Shown: piece after piece, positions 16,099-24,904 of the stretch | Layout: each line of letters begins with the position of its first letter | Numbering within the stretch: the first letter of the stretch is position 1 | Notes under the pieces: generated by a model | Database searches by the model: none | What the model was told of the DNA's origin: nothing | The model's input: the letters and a program-made list of their open reading frames with translations, nothing else | Program-made: the position numbers and the translations under genes | DNA from: an uncultured Anaerolineaceae bacterium | GTDB taxonomy: Bacteria; Chloroflexota; Anaerolineae; Anaerolineales; Anaerolineaceae | Length of the DNA stretch: 64,000 nucleotides | Reading direction: 5' to 3' | Assembly (NCBI GenBank): GCA_937897615.1 | Contig: CALCNO010000032.1 | Coordinates: forward strand, 124,001 to 188,000

Positions 16099-16998
16099 TT
16101 ACTTTCCTGAACAATCCGGCGCGTAGATCAACACCTGGTTTTCCACGCGCAGGGCAAAATATTTTGAGCTATCTGCCCACTTGATCTCGTCAATGGTGGT
16201 GTTTGCCAGCAGCACGGCAGCTTCGTTGCGCGCAACATCCAGCAGCCAGGCGTTCTCATCCACATCCACAAACACCTGCCAGTTGCCGTCCGGCGAGGTA
16301 AACTCGTTGATGCTCGCAAGGCTGCTGTCTTCACTTTTGCGCATCTCCGCGAGAGGCTGAAGCTGCCCACTGGCGGTATCGTAGGAATACGCCCGCGAAC
16401 AATCCACCCCGCAGCTGGCCGTAACCTTGAGTGTGATGGCATTCTCCCAATCGGCAACGCCCTTGGGGCTGGACCAGTCATCCGTTTTGGCATTGTCACC
16501 CGCGCCAAAGACATTCGCACTGGTTCCGCCGGTCTTTGCCACCACTCTAACGGTGTAAAGGCCGCTCTCCTGGTCAAGCACAACGTAGGCCAGGCTGTTA
16601 CCGTCCGGCGACCAGGTAACGTCGCCGAAAACATCCTGATCCCCGGAAAGCAGCACGGTGTTTCCCTGCACCAGGTCGTAGGTCATTAGCCTGCCCTCGA
16701 ACCAACCCCAGGATTGATCGGCCGGCTCAACAAACGCCAGGGTATCTTCCAGCGGCGACCAGGCGATGAGATCGCCCTGGGCACCCAGCACATGGATGAT
16801 GGGGAAGCTCTGCACCACGCACGCCTGCCCGGCAGCGGCCTGCAACTGCATGCCGCTCAACTGCGTGGGAAAAGGGATCACGGTTTGCGTGGCGGCCAGG
16901 GCCGTCTGCGTGGCAGGGGCCGTATCGCCGGAAGAAGTGCTGCAAGCGCTCAGTAAAACAAGGACGAGCAATCCAAAGAAAATACCGCGTAATTTCAT
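16099..16998 (-). CDS. Lipoprotein with TolB/WD40-like repeats
   Basis: 299 residues from the ATG at 16998, chosen for its AGGAG site and because it begins a clean lipoprotein signal (LLVLVLLSAC). A Thr/Ala-rich linker follows. The body contains PD40-type blade signatures (DVTWSPDGNSLAYVVL and similar), predicting a beta-propeller of about five to six blades outside the membrane. These act as protein-interaction or carbohydrate-related platforms; no specific partner is visible. The minus-strand start is divergent from the flavoprotein at 17070, with only 71 bp between them holding both promoters. Confidence 0.75.
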   Translation of the reverse strand: MKLRGIFFGLLVLVLLSACSTSSGDTAPATQTALAATQTVIPFPTQLSGMQLQAAAGQACVVQSFPIIHVLGAQGDLIAWSPLEDTLAFVEPADQSWGWFEGRLMTYDLVQGNTVLLSGDQDVFGDVTWSPDGNSLAYVVLDQESGLYTVRVVAKTGGTSANVFGAGDNAKTDDWSSPKGVADWENAITLKVTASCGVDCSRAYSYDTASGQLQPLAEMRKSEDSSLASINEFTSPDGNWQVFVDVDENAWLLDVARNEAAVLLANTTIDEIKWADSSKYFALRVENQVLIYAPDCSGK

Positions 16999-17029
16999 TC
17001 CAACTCCTGTTGCAAAGCAACGGTTAATT

Positions 17030-17057
17030 TTGAGAACCAGATTAAAATTGATATTAT
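17030..17057 (+). promoter_or_regulatory. Promoter of the BaiN-like flavoprotein
   Basis: TTGAGA (17030-17035) and TATTAT (17052-17057) are separated by 16 bp. The ATG at 17070 lies 12 bases past the -10 box with no ribosome site, so the message would have at most a few leader bases. Confidence 0.55.
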
Positions 17058-17069
17058 CATAATGATGCC

Positions 17070-18278
17070 ATGACCTCAACCATCACAATTCTCGGGGCCG
17101 GCCCTGCCGGCATGACGGCTGCGCTCTTTGCCGCGCGCGCCGGGTTAAAAGTGCAGCTCATTGACCGCAACGAGCGCGTGGGGCGCAAGCTGCTGGTCAC
17201 CGGCGCGGGGCGCGCCAACCTCACCAACCAGCGGATGAGCGCGGAACACTACCCCTCCGTTGACCCCGCCTGGATGGCGCAGGTGTTGGGCAGGTTCGGC
17301 CACGCTGACCTCATTGAATTCTTTCGCTCCATCGGCATCCTCACCTTTGCCACCCACGATGGCTGGTGCTATCCCCTCTCTGAATCCGCGCAAAGCGTGG
17401 TGGAAGCCTTTGAGAACGCCCTGCATCTGGCCGGGGTCAAATTGCTGCTGGGCCAGCACATCACGGCTATACGCAAAGACGGCGCTCGATTCCTGCTTGC
17501 CGGCAAAGACGGCGTGGAACTGCCCACTGAACGCCTGATCGTTGCCAGCGGCGGCAAGGCCTCCCCCGCCCTGGGTTCCAGCGGCGACCTTTTTGCCTCG
17601 CTGCGGGCACTGGGGCACACAGTAGTGCCGGTGCACCCGGCGCTGGCGCCGCTCACCGCCGAGATGAAGCCCTGGCACAAGCTGAAGGGCCTGCGCCTGG
17701 ATGCCCGCGCCAGCCTGTACGAGAACGGCGCCCTGCTGGCGGAAACCAGCGGCAACCTGATCTTCACCGAGTGGGGCATGAACGGCCCGGCAGTGATGGA
17801 TCTGAGCCATCACGTTTCGGCGCGCCCCGGTGCGGCACTGGAATTACGCCTGAACCCGCTCTTTGACCGCGAAGAGCGCCTGCGCGCGCTGCTGGCCGAT
17901 TTCCGCGCCACCCCCACCCCGCTGGCCACTTTGCTTTCTTCGGTGCTGCCGCCAAAATTGAGTGAGGTGATCCTGCCGATGTGCAAACTGGCACCCGGTA
18001 CCACCTTGAACCACCTGAATGACGCCCAGGTGGAAAAGGTGCTGCGCCTGCTGTGCGCCATGCCGTTCACCATCACCGGCACGCGCGGCTTTGAGTACTG
18101 CCAGGTGAGCAGCGGCGGCGTGCCCACCGCCGAGGTGGACCCGCGCACCATGCGCTCGCACACGGTACCCGGGCTCTGGCTGGCCGGCGAGGCCATTGAT
18201 GTCATCGGCCCGTGCGGCGGCTATAACCTGCAATTTGCCTTTAGCAGCGGGGCCATTGCCGGCAGCAGCCTTAAATAA
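17070..18278 (+). CDS. NAD(P)/FAD-dependent oxidoreductase, BaiN/HI0933-like
   Basis: 402 residues, the normal length for the HI0933/BaiN flavoprotein family. The FAD-binding GAGPAG is at 9-14, followed by an acidic end to the second strand (LIDRNERVGRKLLVTGAGRANLTN, a family hallmark split here over residues about 31-54). The conserved GGVPTAEVDPRTM and the C-terminal LWLAGEAIDVIGPCGGYNLQFAFSSG complete the FAD site. Members reduce C=C bonds in some gut bacteria but most are uncharacterised. It is a single gene in the plus direction between minus-strand neighbours. No Shine-Dalgarno sequence is visible at this start. Confidence 0.88.
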   Translation: MTSTITILGAGPAGMTAALFAARAGLKVQLIDRNERVGRKLLVTGAGRANLTNQRMSAEHYPSVDPAWMAQVLGRFGHADLIEFFRSIGILTFATHDGWCYPLSESAQSVVEAFENALHLAGVKLLLGQHITAIRKDGARFLLAGKDGVELPTERLIVASGGKASPALGSSGDLFASLRALGHTVVPVHPALAPLTAEMKPWHKLKGLRLDARASLYENGALLAETSGNLIFTEWGMNGPAVMDLSHHVSARPGAALELRLNPLFDREERLRALLADFRATPTPLATLLSSVLPPKLSEVILPMCKLAPGTTLNHLNDAQVEKVLRLLCAMPFTITGTRGFEYCQVSSGGVPTAEVDPRTMRSHTVPGLWLAGEAIDVIGPCGGYNLQFAFSSGAIAGSSLK

Positions 18279-18304
18279 AAACCCGGCTCGCAAGAGAACC
18301 GGGT
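18276..18304 (-). terminator. Terminator after LamG-like lipoprotein
   Basis: A stem of ACCCGG and CTC against GAG and CCGGGT (two unpaired A) with a GCAA loop. The T-rich run (TTTTTATTT) lies on the minus-strand side, so it serves the lipoprotein gene ending at 18324. It overlaps the last codon of the convergent flavoprotein gene. Confidence 0.7.
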
Positions 18305-18323
18305 AATCAGGGGCAAATCCGCA

Positions 18324-19067
18324 TTATTGCTGCGGCGTCAACTCCCACACTTTGAAGTTCTCAAAAGTGCTCAACTGTCCGTAGGTATCCCCGCTGTATT
18401 CGCTGGCCACAATGCACACATCGCCGGCATCCTGGCGGTTGCTCAGGTCCAGCTTCATGATGAAGTAGCCGTTGAGGTAAAAATAGCCGGTATCGCCAAT
18501 GGCGTAGATGGTCACGCGCTTTGGCGAGGCGTCGTTCCAGTTCATCACCAGGTTGCCGGTGTTCACGCGGATGAAATCCCCCTCGCGCACATTGCTCAGC
18601 GTCCAGTAATCCTGACGCACGGCCACGCGGTACTGGTCGTTGCTGCCGTAATGGCGGAAATACACCGCAAGCGAGTTCTTGTCATTCGTAAATCCGGGCA
18701 GGGCGGTAAAGGTGACCTCGGCTTTGAAGTCGCGCACGTTCACCCCGGCGCAGTAGCTCGCCGTATGCGTGTTATCCTGCTTGATCAGCGTATCGGCAAA
18801 AGGCCCGGCGATCAGCGTCAGCGTGGCCGCCACCGGTTCGGTGATGCTCACCGTCTCGCCCGCGGGCTGTGCAGTTTTGGACGGCGCATCCGTTGATGCA
18901 TCGGTGGGGGCATCCACTGGCGCTTCGGTGGGCGCCGTCTCCCGTTCCGGCGTGGCGGTGACCACAATGTACTCCGGCTCGCTGGTGCCGCCTTTAAGCG
19001 AATCGATCAGCCCGCAGGAAAGTACCCCCAGCGCCAGAAAGGCAATGAGCAAAACGCGCTTCTTCAT
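18324..19067 (-). CDS. Lipoprotein with concanavalin-like beta-sandwich
   Basis: 247 residues from the ATG at 19067 (GGGAGGGGAAAC upstream). The lipobox LGVLSC is followed by a Thr/Ala/Asp/Pro-rich linker (to about residue 75) repeating TEAPVDAPTDAST-like units. The C-terminal domain (about 90-245) has AEVTFTALPGFTN, YRVAVRQDYW and YFYLNGYFIMKLDL, the pattern of a LamG/DUF1080-type jelly-roll that often binds carbohydrate. A surface sugar-binding role is inferred. It stands alone, with a terminator downstream. Confidence 0.7.
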   Translation of the reverse strand: MKKRVLLIAFLALGVLSCGLIDSLKGGTSEPEYIVVTATPERETAPTEAPVDAPTDASTDAPSKTAQPAGETVSITEPVAATLTLIAGPFADTLIKQDNTHTASYCAGVNVRDFKAEVTFTALPGFTNDKNSLAVYFRHYGSNDQYRVAVRQDYWTLSNVREGDFIRVNTGNLVMNWNDASPKRVTIYAIGDTGYFYLNGYFIMKLDLSNRQDAGDVCIVASEYSGDTYGQLSTFENFKVWELTPQQ

Positions 19068-19167
19068 GTTTCCCCTCCCATATAAAGAATTGAGATAATT
19101 CATTGTACAAGAAAACCCGCCGGGAAAAAACTACCCAGCGGGAATTGGAAAGGTTAATTGCAGAGGC

Positions 19168-19590
<423 letters not shown>

Positions 19591-19604
19591 GTTGTTCCCT
19601 TCTC

Positions 19605-20660
19605 TTAGACCAGAATCAAGTTGAAGAGATACCCGGTAAGAATGAATGCCACCGCCAGGATGGCAATGAAAATACCCAAAAGTTTCGGCTTGAGCACCCG
19701 GCGCAGAATGATCATCTCCGGCAGGCTTAGCCCCACCACCGACATCATGAAAGCCAGCACCGTGCCCAGAGAAGCGCCTTTTTCCATCAACGCGCTGACA
19801 ATGGGGATGACCCCCGCCGCATTGGAATAGAGCGGCACGCCCAGCAAGACCGCCGCCGGCACGCTCCACCAGGCTTGCTTGCCCATAATGCCCGCCAGCG
19901 CCGCTTCCGGCACATAGCCGTGAATGGCCGCCCCCACCCCGATGCCGAGGAGCACGTACAGCCAAACCTTGCCCACGATCTCTTTTACCGATTGCCAGGC
20001 GCGCGTGACGCGCTTTGCCCAGGTGAGCTGCTCAGATTCGGCCGCCGCGCCAGAGTGGATCTGCCAGACAAACTCCTCAACCGAAGACTCGAGGTGCAGC
20101 CTGCCGATGAGAATGCCCGCCAGGATGGCCACCACCAGTCCGCTGACCACGTAAAGCCCGGCGATCTTCCAGCCGAACAAGCCGAACAGGAGCACCACCG
20201 CCACCTCGTTGATGGTCGGCGCCGCCACCAGGAAGGAGAAGGTCACGCCGAGCGGGATCCCGCTTTCGACAAAGCCAATGAACAGCGGCACCGCCGAGCA
20301 GGAGCAGAAGGGCGTGACGATGCCCAGAAGCGCAGCCAGCACATTACCCACCCCTTCGCGCTTTCCTCCCAGCAGGGCGCGCGTTCGCTCCGGGCTGAAG
20401 AAGGTGCGCAGGATCGAGATGAGGAAGATCATCCCGGAGAGCAGCAGCAGGATCTTGGGTACGTCGTACAGGAAAAACGCCACCGCCTCACCCAGGTGGG
20501 AACCGGCGCCCAATTTGAGGGCGTCATAGGCGATCCAGTTGGCCAGCGGTTGGATGTATTTGTACGCCACCACCCAGGCCGCCACAGCCCCAAGCAGCAG
20601 AAGGGGCAGCTTCCAGTTGGTTTTCCGGGTTACCGGCGAGGGAGAAATGGATTGCGTCAT
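19605..20660 (-). CDS. Permease, ArsP/DUF318 (UPF0718) family
   Basis: 351 residues with eight to ten membrane segments. TPFCSCSAVPLF (C119, C121) and the later PLYSNAAGVIPIV segment are hallmarks of the UPF0718/ArsP permease family; members export trivalent organoarsenicals. It lies 4 nt after the thioredoxin-like gene and 14 nt before arsC, so it belongs to one operon. With Acr3 encoded divergently, this locus has two different export routes. The substrate in this organism (organoarsenical or another compound) is inferred from context. Confidence 0.85.
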   Translation of the reverse strand: MTQSISPSPVTRKTNWKLPLLLLGAVAAWVVAYKYIQPLANWIAYDALKLGAGSHLGEAVAFFLYDVPKILLLLSGMIFLISILRTFFSPERTRALLGGKREGVGNVLAALLGIVTPFCSCSAVPLFIGFVESGIPLGVTFSFLVAAPTINEVAVVLLFGLFGWKIAGLYVVSGLVVAILAGILIGRLHLESSVEEFVWQIHSGAAAESEQLTWAKRVTRAWQSVKEIVGKVWLYVLLGIGVGAAIHGYVPEAALAGIMGKQAWWSVPAAVLLGVPLYSNAAGVIPIVSALMEKGASLGTVLAFMMSVVGLSLPEMIILRRVLKPKLLGIFIAILAVAFILTGYLFNLILV

Positions 20661-20664
20661 GCGC

Positions 20665-20904
20665 TCAGGCTGCCTTAAGCCATTCGCTGATCTCCCCTTC
20701 GCTGGGGATGCGCCCGGAAGAAAGCACCTTGCCGTTGACCACCAGCCCCGGGGTGCTCATCACGCCAAATTTCATGATCTCGGGGTACTCCATCACTTTC
20801 TCGAACTCGGCCTCAAGGTTGTTATCCGTCACGACCTTGCGCGCAATTTGCTCCAGGCGCTTGCAGTTGGCACAGCCGCCCCCAAGAATTTTGATGTTCA
20901 GCAT
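20665..20904 (-). CDS. Small thioredoxin-like redox protein (CxxC)
   Basis: 79 residues with GGGCANCKRLE (C11, C14) near the N-terminus and GVMSTPGLVVNGKV with the cis-proline typical of thioredoxin folds. It matches the redox-active disulfide protein 2 family often found beside DUF318 permeases. The start at 20904 has GAGGAG eight bases upstream; a much longer open frame upstream would run through arsR. As first gene of the operon with the permease and arsC, it may pass electrons to ArsC or act with the permease. Confidence 0.87.
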   Translation of the reverse strand: MLNIKILGGGCANCKRLEQIARKVVTDNNLEAEFEKVMEYPEIMKFGVMSTPGLVVNGKVLSSGRIPSEGEISEWLKAA

Positions 20905-20905
20905 T

Positions 20906-20955
20906 TTGATTCTCCTCGCAGCATGGTGTATAATACATTCAATATTATGAATATA
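20906..20955. promoter_or_regulatory. Divergent arsenic promoters with ArsR operator
   Basis: For arsR the promoter is TTGATT (20906-20911), 17 bp spacer, TATAAT (20929-20934), with the ATG at 20947 only 12 bases beyond. A dyad ATTCA-ATATTA-TGAAT (about 20937-20952) covers the transcription start region and fits an ArsR/SmtB operator. The opposite-strand operon must start within the same 42 bp between genes, so one bound ArsR dimer could silence both sides. Confidence 0.65.
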
Positions 20956-21306
20956 TCCGATTATAACGCGAATTATGAAAAGCTGGCGAATGTGTTTTCG
21001 CTGCTGGCACAGCCCGCGCGGCTGATGATCCTGCTGCTCATCGGCAAGAACGAGCTGTGCGTGTGCCACCTGATGGCCGCGCTGGGATATCGCCAGGCGT
21101 ACATCTCGCAGCAATTGATGGGGCTGCGGCAGGCGGGCTACGTCAAGACCCGCCGCCAGGGGCGCAGCATCTACTACTCGCTGTCCGACCCCGACCTGCT
21201 GGAGATCATCAAACTGGCAGCCCGCACCCTTCACCTGGAGCTGCCCCTCCCGGCAATTGAGGAAATCCCCAGCTGCTCGCTGAACCCCGCTCCAAACCAC
21301 CCCTGA
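20947..21306 (+). CDS. arsR: ArsR family arsenic-responsive repressor
   Basis: 119 residues of winged-helix ArsR/SmtB type. ELCVCHL (C38, C40) sits in the recognition-helix region where ArsR proteins bind arsenite, and the recognition helix is AYISQQLMGLRQAGYVKTRR with the wing RQGRSIYYSLSD. Binding As(III) or Sb(III) should release DNA. The start at 20947 is preceded by a -10 box so closely that the message is nearly leaderless; an in-frame ATG at 20923 is less likely for the same reason. It reads into acr3 17 bp downstream, and faces the thioredoxin-permease-arsC operon. Confidence 0.9.
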   Translation: MNISDYNANYEKLANVFSLLAQPARLMILLLIGKNELCVCHLMAALGYRQAYISQQLMGLRQAGYVKTRRQGRSIYYSLSDPDLLEIIKLAARTLHLELPLPAIEEIPSCSLNPAPNHP

Positions 21307-21323
21307 TCTCAAGGAGAACCAGT

Positions 21324-22385
21324 ATGTCCACCGCCCCTGCCCCCAAGCGCCTCAAGTTTCTCGACCGTTTTCTCACCCTGTGGATCTTTCTGGCGATGCT
21401 GGTTGGCGTTGCCATTGGCTATTTCTTCACCTACCAGGTGGCGCGCTTTAACACGCTGGTATCGGTGGGCACCACCAACATTCCCATCGCCATTGGTCTG
21501 ATCCTGATGATGTACCCGCCGCTGGCCAAAGTGCATTACGAGGAGCTGGGCGATGTCTTCCGCAACTGGAAGGTGCTGGGCCTCTCGCTGCTGCAAAACT
21601 GGGTCATCGGCCCGGTGCTGATGTTCGCGCTGGCGCTGCTCCTGCTGCACGACAAGCCCGAGTACATGACCGGCCTGATCATGATCGGGCTGGCCCGCTG
21701 TATTGCAATGGTCATTGTGTGGAACGACCTGGCTAAAGGCGACCGCGAGTACGCCGCCGGGCTGGTGGCCTTCAACTCCATCTTCCAGGTGCTGTTCTAC
21801 AGCGTGTATGCCTATCTCTTCATCACCGTGCTGCCGCCGGTCTTCGGCATGCAGGGCATTGCGGTACACATCACCATCGGCGAGATCGCCAAAAGCGTGT
21901 TCATTTATCTGGGCGTCCCCTTCATCGCCGGGATCCTCAGCCGCTTCCTGCTAATCAAATGGAAAGGGCGCGACTGGTTCGACCACAAGTACCTGCCGGT
22001 GATCAGCCCGATCACGCTGATCGCGCTGCTCTTCACCATCATCGTCATGTTCAGCCTCAAGGGCGACCTCATTGTGCAAATTCCGCTGGATGTGGTGCGC
22101 ATTGCCATCCCGCTGCTGATCTACTTCCTCTTCATGTTCGTGGTCAGTTTCTGGCTGAGCAAACGCGCTGGCGCCGATTACGCCAAATCCACCACTCTTT
22201 CCTTCACGGCGGCCAGCAACAACTTTGAACTGGCTATCGCTGTGGCTGTGGCAGTGTTCGGCATCGGCTCCGGGCAGGCTTTTGCCGCGGTGATTGGCCC
22301 GCTGGTGGAAGTGCCGGTGATGATCGGGCTGGTGAATCTGGCCTTCTGGTTCCGCAAACGCTGGTGGCCGCAAAGCGCCGCCTGA
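21324..22385 (+). CDS. acr3: Arsenite efflux transporter, ACR3 family
   Basis: 353 residues with ten membrane segments. The family-conserved cysteine lies in GLARCIAMV (C126), followed by WNDLAKGDREYAAGLVAFNS and the C-terminal TAASNNFELAIAVAV, both Acr3 signatures. It exports arsenite as an antiporter. The start has AAGGAG at a good distance. It lies 17 bp after arsR in the same operon, and completes a reduction (ArsC) and export (Acr3) pathway controlled by ArsR. Confidence 0.95.
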   Translation: MSTAPAPKRLKFLDRFLTLWIFLAMLVGVAIGYFFTYQVARFNTLVSVGTTNIPIAIGLILMMYPPLAKVHYEELGDVFRNWKVLGLSLLQNWVIGPVLMFALALLLLHDKPEYMTGLIMIGLARCIAMVIVWNDLAKGDREYAAGLVAFNSIFQVLFYSVYAYLFITVLPPVFGMQGIAVHITIGEIAKSVFIYLGVPFIAGILSRFLLIKWKGRDWFDHKYLPVISPITLIALLFTIIVMFSLKGDLIVQIPLDVVRIAIPLLIYFLFMFVVSFWLSKRAGADYAKSTTLSFTAASNNFELAIAVAVAVFGIGSGQAFAAVIGPLVEVPVMIGLVNLAFWFRKRWWPQSAA

Positions 22386-22397
22386 AAGACAGCACCG

Positions 22398-23273
22398 ATG
22401 ATGCCCTCGCGCAGCGAACAACAGATGCTTGACCTGATCCTGGGTGTGGCGCGCGCCGATGAGCGCGTCCGCGCGGTGATCCTGGATGGCTCACGGGCCG
22501 ACGCCAACGCGCCGCGCGACCCCCTGCAGGATTACGACATCATCTACGCCGTTACCGATGTAGAAGCTTTCCGCAACAACCTGGCGTGGATCGAACGCTT
22601 TGGTGAGCTGCTGATCCTGCAATTGCCCAACGAGATGCAGTCTCCCCCGCCTGACGAAAGAAAATTCCCGGTGTACCTGATGCAGTTCCAGGACGGCAAC
22701 CGCATTGACCTTACCATTTTGCCGCTTTCTCTGGCCGGCCTGGAGCGCGACAGCATCCGCAGCGTGCTGCTGGACAAGGACGGGCGCATTGACCTGCGCG
22801 CCATCAGCGATGAGCACGCCTACCTGCCCCACCCGCCCAGCGCCAAACAGTTTGCCGATTGCTGCAACGAGTTCTGGTGGGTCTCACCTTACGTGGCTAA
22901 GGGGCTATGGCGCAATCAAATTGTCTATGCGCATCAGATGCTGGATGAGTACGTGCGCGCCCAATTGAACCTGATGCTCAAGTGGTACATCGCAGAGAAA
23001 ACGGGTGGTAAGGCAAACCCGGGCAAGCTGGGCAAGTACTACCAGCGCTACCTTGAAGCCCCCATGTGGCAGCTGCTGCAACTCACCTACGCCGATGCCG
23101 CCGAGGAGCACATCTGGCAGGCGCTCTTTGCCGCCGGGGATGTTTTCCGGCAGGCGGCGCAGCATGTGGCCGCACAACACGGTTATACCTACCCCGGCGA
23201 TGACGACCAGCGCGTAACCGCCTTTCTGCAGCATCTGCGCACGCTTGACCGCAACGCCGCCAGCATCCACTAA
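22398..23273 (+). CDS. Aminoglycoside 6-adenylyltransferase-like nucleotidyltransferase
   Basis: 291 residues, the size of ANT(6)/AadE enzymes. The nucleotidyltransferase motif is G31-S-R with D45 and D47 (GSRADANAPRDPLQDYDII), and the helical C-terminal region has FWWVSPYVAKGLWR and MLKWYIAEKTG, both typical of the streptomycin adenylyltransferase family. It could modify streptomycin-like drugs with ATP, but chromosomal relatives in environmental bacteria may serve other roles. It starts 12 bp after acr3 with a weak ribosome site, so it may be co-transcribed with the arsenic genes. Its presence there may be an accident of arrangement. Confidence 0.8.
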   Translation: MMPSRSEQQMLDLILGVARADERVRAVILDGSRADANAPRDPLQDYDIIYAVTDVEAFRNNLAWIERFGELLILQLPNEMQSPPPDERKFPVYLMQFQDGNRIDLTILPLSLAGLERDSIRSVLLDKDGRIDLRAISDEHAYLPHPPSAKQFADCCNEFWWVSPYVAKGLWRNQIVYAHQMLDEYVRAQLNLMLKWYIAEKTGGKANPGKLGKYYQRYLEAPMWQLLQLTYADAAEEHIWQALFAAGDVFRQAAQHVAAQHGYTYPGDDDQRVTAFLQHLRTLDRNAASIH

Positions 23274-23315
23274 ACGCTGCAACAAAAACGCAAACTCCGC
23301 GTATACCAGAGGTAA

Positions 23316-23339
23316 ACCAGGTGCGTCACGCAGCCTGGT
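23316..23339. repeat. Hairpin/inverted repeat before flippase gene
   Basis: ACCAGGTGCG (23316-23325) pairs with CGCA-CCTGGT (23329-23339, one bulged G) around a TCA loop. It ends where a TATAGT box begins (23339-23344) and has no T tract, so it is either a weak terminator for the upstream plus-strand genes or an operator for the flippase promoter. Confidence 0.45.
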
Positions 23340-23354
23340 ATAGTGGATTCATTA

Positions 23355-24425
23355 ATGAAAACCGCCAGGGTCAGTATTCCAATCCGCAAGATCATCCTGT
23401 GGGCTGTGGTGATCCTCTCCGTGGGCTACATCGCCCTCAATCTTACCGAGTTGGAGAGCATCGCCGAAGCACTCTCGCAGGGGCATTGGCTGTTCCTGCT
23501 GCTGGCGCTGTGTTTAGCGCTGCTGGTGCTGGTGAACAATGCGTTCACCTACTGGGCGCTGTACCGCCTGGTGGGCATCCGCGAACGGCGCAGGCAGTTC
23601 TTCCTGCTCAGCACCGCTTCCACCTTTGTGGGCATCATTGCCCCCAGCGGCGGCATGAGCAGCCTGACCCTCTTTATCGATTCGGCACGCCGGCGCAAAC
23701 AGTCCACCGCCCGCGTGGTGGTGGTCGGGCTGCTGTACATCATCTACGAGTATGCCTCGCTGCTGCTGATGGTATTACTGGGAATGATCGTGCTCTTCAG
23801 GCGCGGCAACCTGCACGCCGGCGAGGTAGCGGCTGCGCTGATCATGCTGGCCTTTGCCCTGGCTATCGGCGGAATCCTGTATTTTGGCTACAAATCGCCG
23901 GAGCGTCTGGGGCGCATCCTCACCCGCCTGGGTAACTTCCTCAATAAACTGCTGCGCCCCGTGCTTCACCGCCAGGTGGTTTCCAGCGAGGCGGCCGTGG
24001 CCTATGCCGGCGACATTGGCAAGGGGCTTTCGGCGCTGCAGCACAGCCGCACCAACCTCATCCGCCCGTTCCTCTTTGCCATGCTCAACAAGGCGCTGCT
24101 GTGCGGCGTACTGATGAGCATCTTCCTGGCGTTCGCCATCCCCTTTTCCGCGGGCACGGTCATTGGCGGGTTCAGCATTGGCCAGCTCTTTTACTACATC
24201 TCCCCCACCCCGGGCGGCGTTGGCGTGGTGGAGGGGCTCTTCCCGGTGATCCTGCGCATCCTCAACGTACCGTATGCTAAGGCAGCGCTGGTGACGCTGG
24301 TCTACCGCCTGCTCACTCTGTGGCTCACCTTCGGCATTGGATTCTTTTGCTTCCGCGCCGTCCAGCAGCAATCGCAAACTGCGCTCGATGTGCCCACTGA
24401 AGAATTATCTATGCGCAATTCCTGA
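23355..24425 (+). CDS. Flippase-like membrane protein (LPG synthase TM domain, UPF0104), copy 1
   Basis: 356 residues from the ATG at 23355; a GTG 12 bases earlier overlaps the likely -10 box TATAGT and is rejected. Seven to eight membrane segments carry the UPF0104 signatures LLSTASTFVGIIAPSGGMS, GLLYIIYEYASLLL and the C-terminal SPTPGGVGVVEGLFPVIL. This family includes the membrane part of lysylphosphatidylglycerol synthase (MprF) and archaeal AglD, and is thought to flip or process lipids. No synthetase domain is attached. A close paralog lies at 25132, in the same direction, with crcB on the opposite strand in between. Confidence 0.82.
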   Translation: MKTARVSIPIRKIILWAVVILSVGYIALNLTELESIAEALSQGHWLFLLLALCLALLVLVNNAFTYWALYRLVGIRERRRQFFLLSTASTFVGIIAPSGGMSSLTLFIDSARRRKQSTARVVVVGLLYIIYEYASLLLMVLLGMIVLFRRGNLHAGEVAAALIMLAFALAIGGILYFGYKSPERLGRILTRLGNFLNKLLRPVLHRQVVSSEAAVAYAGDIGKGLSALQHSRTNLIRPFLFAMLNKALLCGVLMSIFLAFAIPFSAGTVIGGFSIGQLFYYISPTPGGVGVVEGLFPVILRILNVPYAKAALVTLVYRLLTLWLTFGIGFFCFRAVQQQSQTALDVPTEELSMRNS

Positions 24426-24433
24426 ACATACGT

Positions 24434-24829
24434 TCAGGCACCGATCAAGCGGTACAGCAGGCGCCCGATCTCCATCCCCAGCCACACTGCCAGCAACCCC
24501 AGGCCCAGCTGCAAGCCAATGTTGAGCAGGAAGCCAACCGTCGCGCCGCTCTTCAGCAGCGAGATCGATTCGTAGCCAAAAGTGGAAAATGTGGTGAAGG
24601 CCCCCAGAATGCCCACGATGAGAAAGCTGCGCGTCTCCGGGGTGAGCAGCACACGGTTCTCCGCCAGCACCGCTAAAAAGCCGATGAGCAAGCAGCCCAG
24701 CACGTTCACCAATAAGGTGCCCAGCGGAACCGCGTGCCTGGTTTTGAATACCTGCAAGGAGAGAATGGCCAGATAGCGCAGCACAGCCCCCAGGAAGCCG
24801 CCGGCCCCAACGATGAGTATTTCCTTCAC
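24434..24829 (-). CDS. crcB: Fluoride channel CrcB/Fluc
   Basis: 131 residues starting with GTG at 24829, supported by TAGGAG seven bases upstream; the longer open frame runs through the riboswitch and is rejected. Four membrane helices. Family motifs: GAGGFLGAVLRY at the start, GTLLVNVLGCLLIG in helix two and GILGAFTTFSTFGYES in helix three, with the TTFSTF fluoride-pore phenylalanines. Fluc channels act as antiparallel dimers that let fluoride leave the cell. A fluoride riboswitch sits directly upstream. The gene ends convergently, 8 bp from flippase copy 1, with both stop codons inside one short palindrome. Confidence 0.95.
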   Translation of the reverse strand: MKEILIVGAGGFLGAVLRYLAILSLQVFKTRHAVPLGTLLVNVLGCLLIGFLAVLAENRVLLTPETRSFLIVGILGAFTTFSTFGYESISLLKSGATVGFLLNIGLQLGLGLLAVWLGMEIGRLLYRLIGA

Positions 24830-24850
24830 GATGATGCTCCTAACACAAGA

Positions 24851-24898
24851 TGCAGGAGTCATCAGCGCAAGGCGGTTAAGGGCGGACTCCATCGCCGC
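24851..24898 (-). ncRNA. Fluoride riboswitch (crcB motif)
   Basis: Reading the minus strand, GGCGATGGAGTCCGCC starts at 24896, followed by a short unpaired stretch and CGC-CTTGCG, then CTGATGACTCCTGC ending near 24851. The GGCGATGG opening, the GCTGATGACTCC ending and the GGAGTC/GACTCC complementarity are the conserved elements of the fluoride aptamer with its pseudoknot. It sits between a TATAAT promoter and the crcB ribosome site (TAGGAG at about 24837-24842), so translation control is the simplest reading. Confidence 0.92.
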
Positions 24899-24904
24899 GC
24901 AGGT

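Noticed and set aside
24421..24438. Palindrome CCTGAAC-N4-GTTCAGG between convergent flippase and crcB genes, resembling the TGAAC-N4-GTTCA operators at 34078 and 36800.
   Set aside because: It contains both stop codons, has no promoter nearby and lies at the 3' ends of two genes, so it is more likely chance or a weak terminator.
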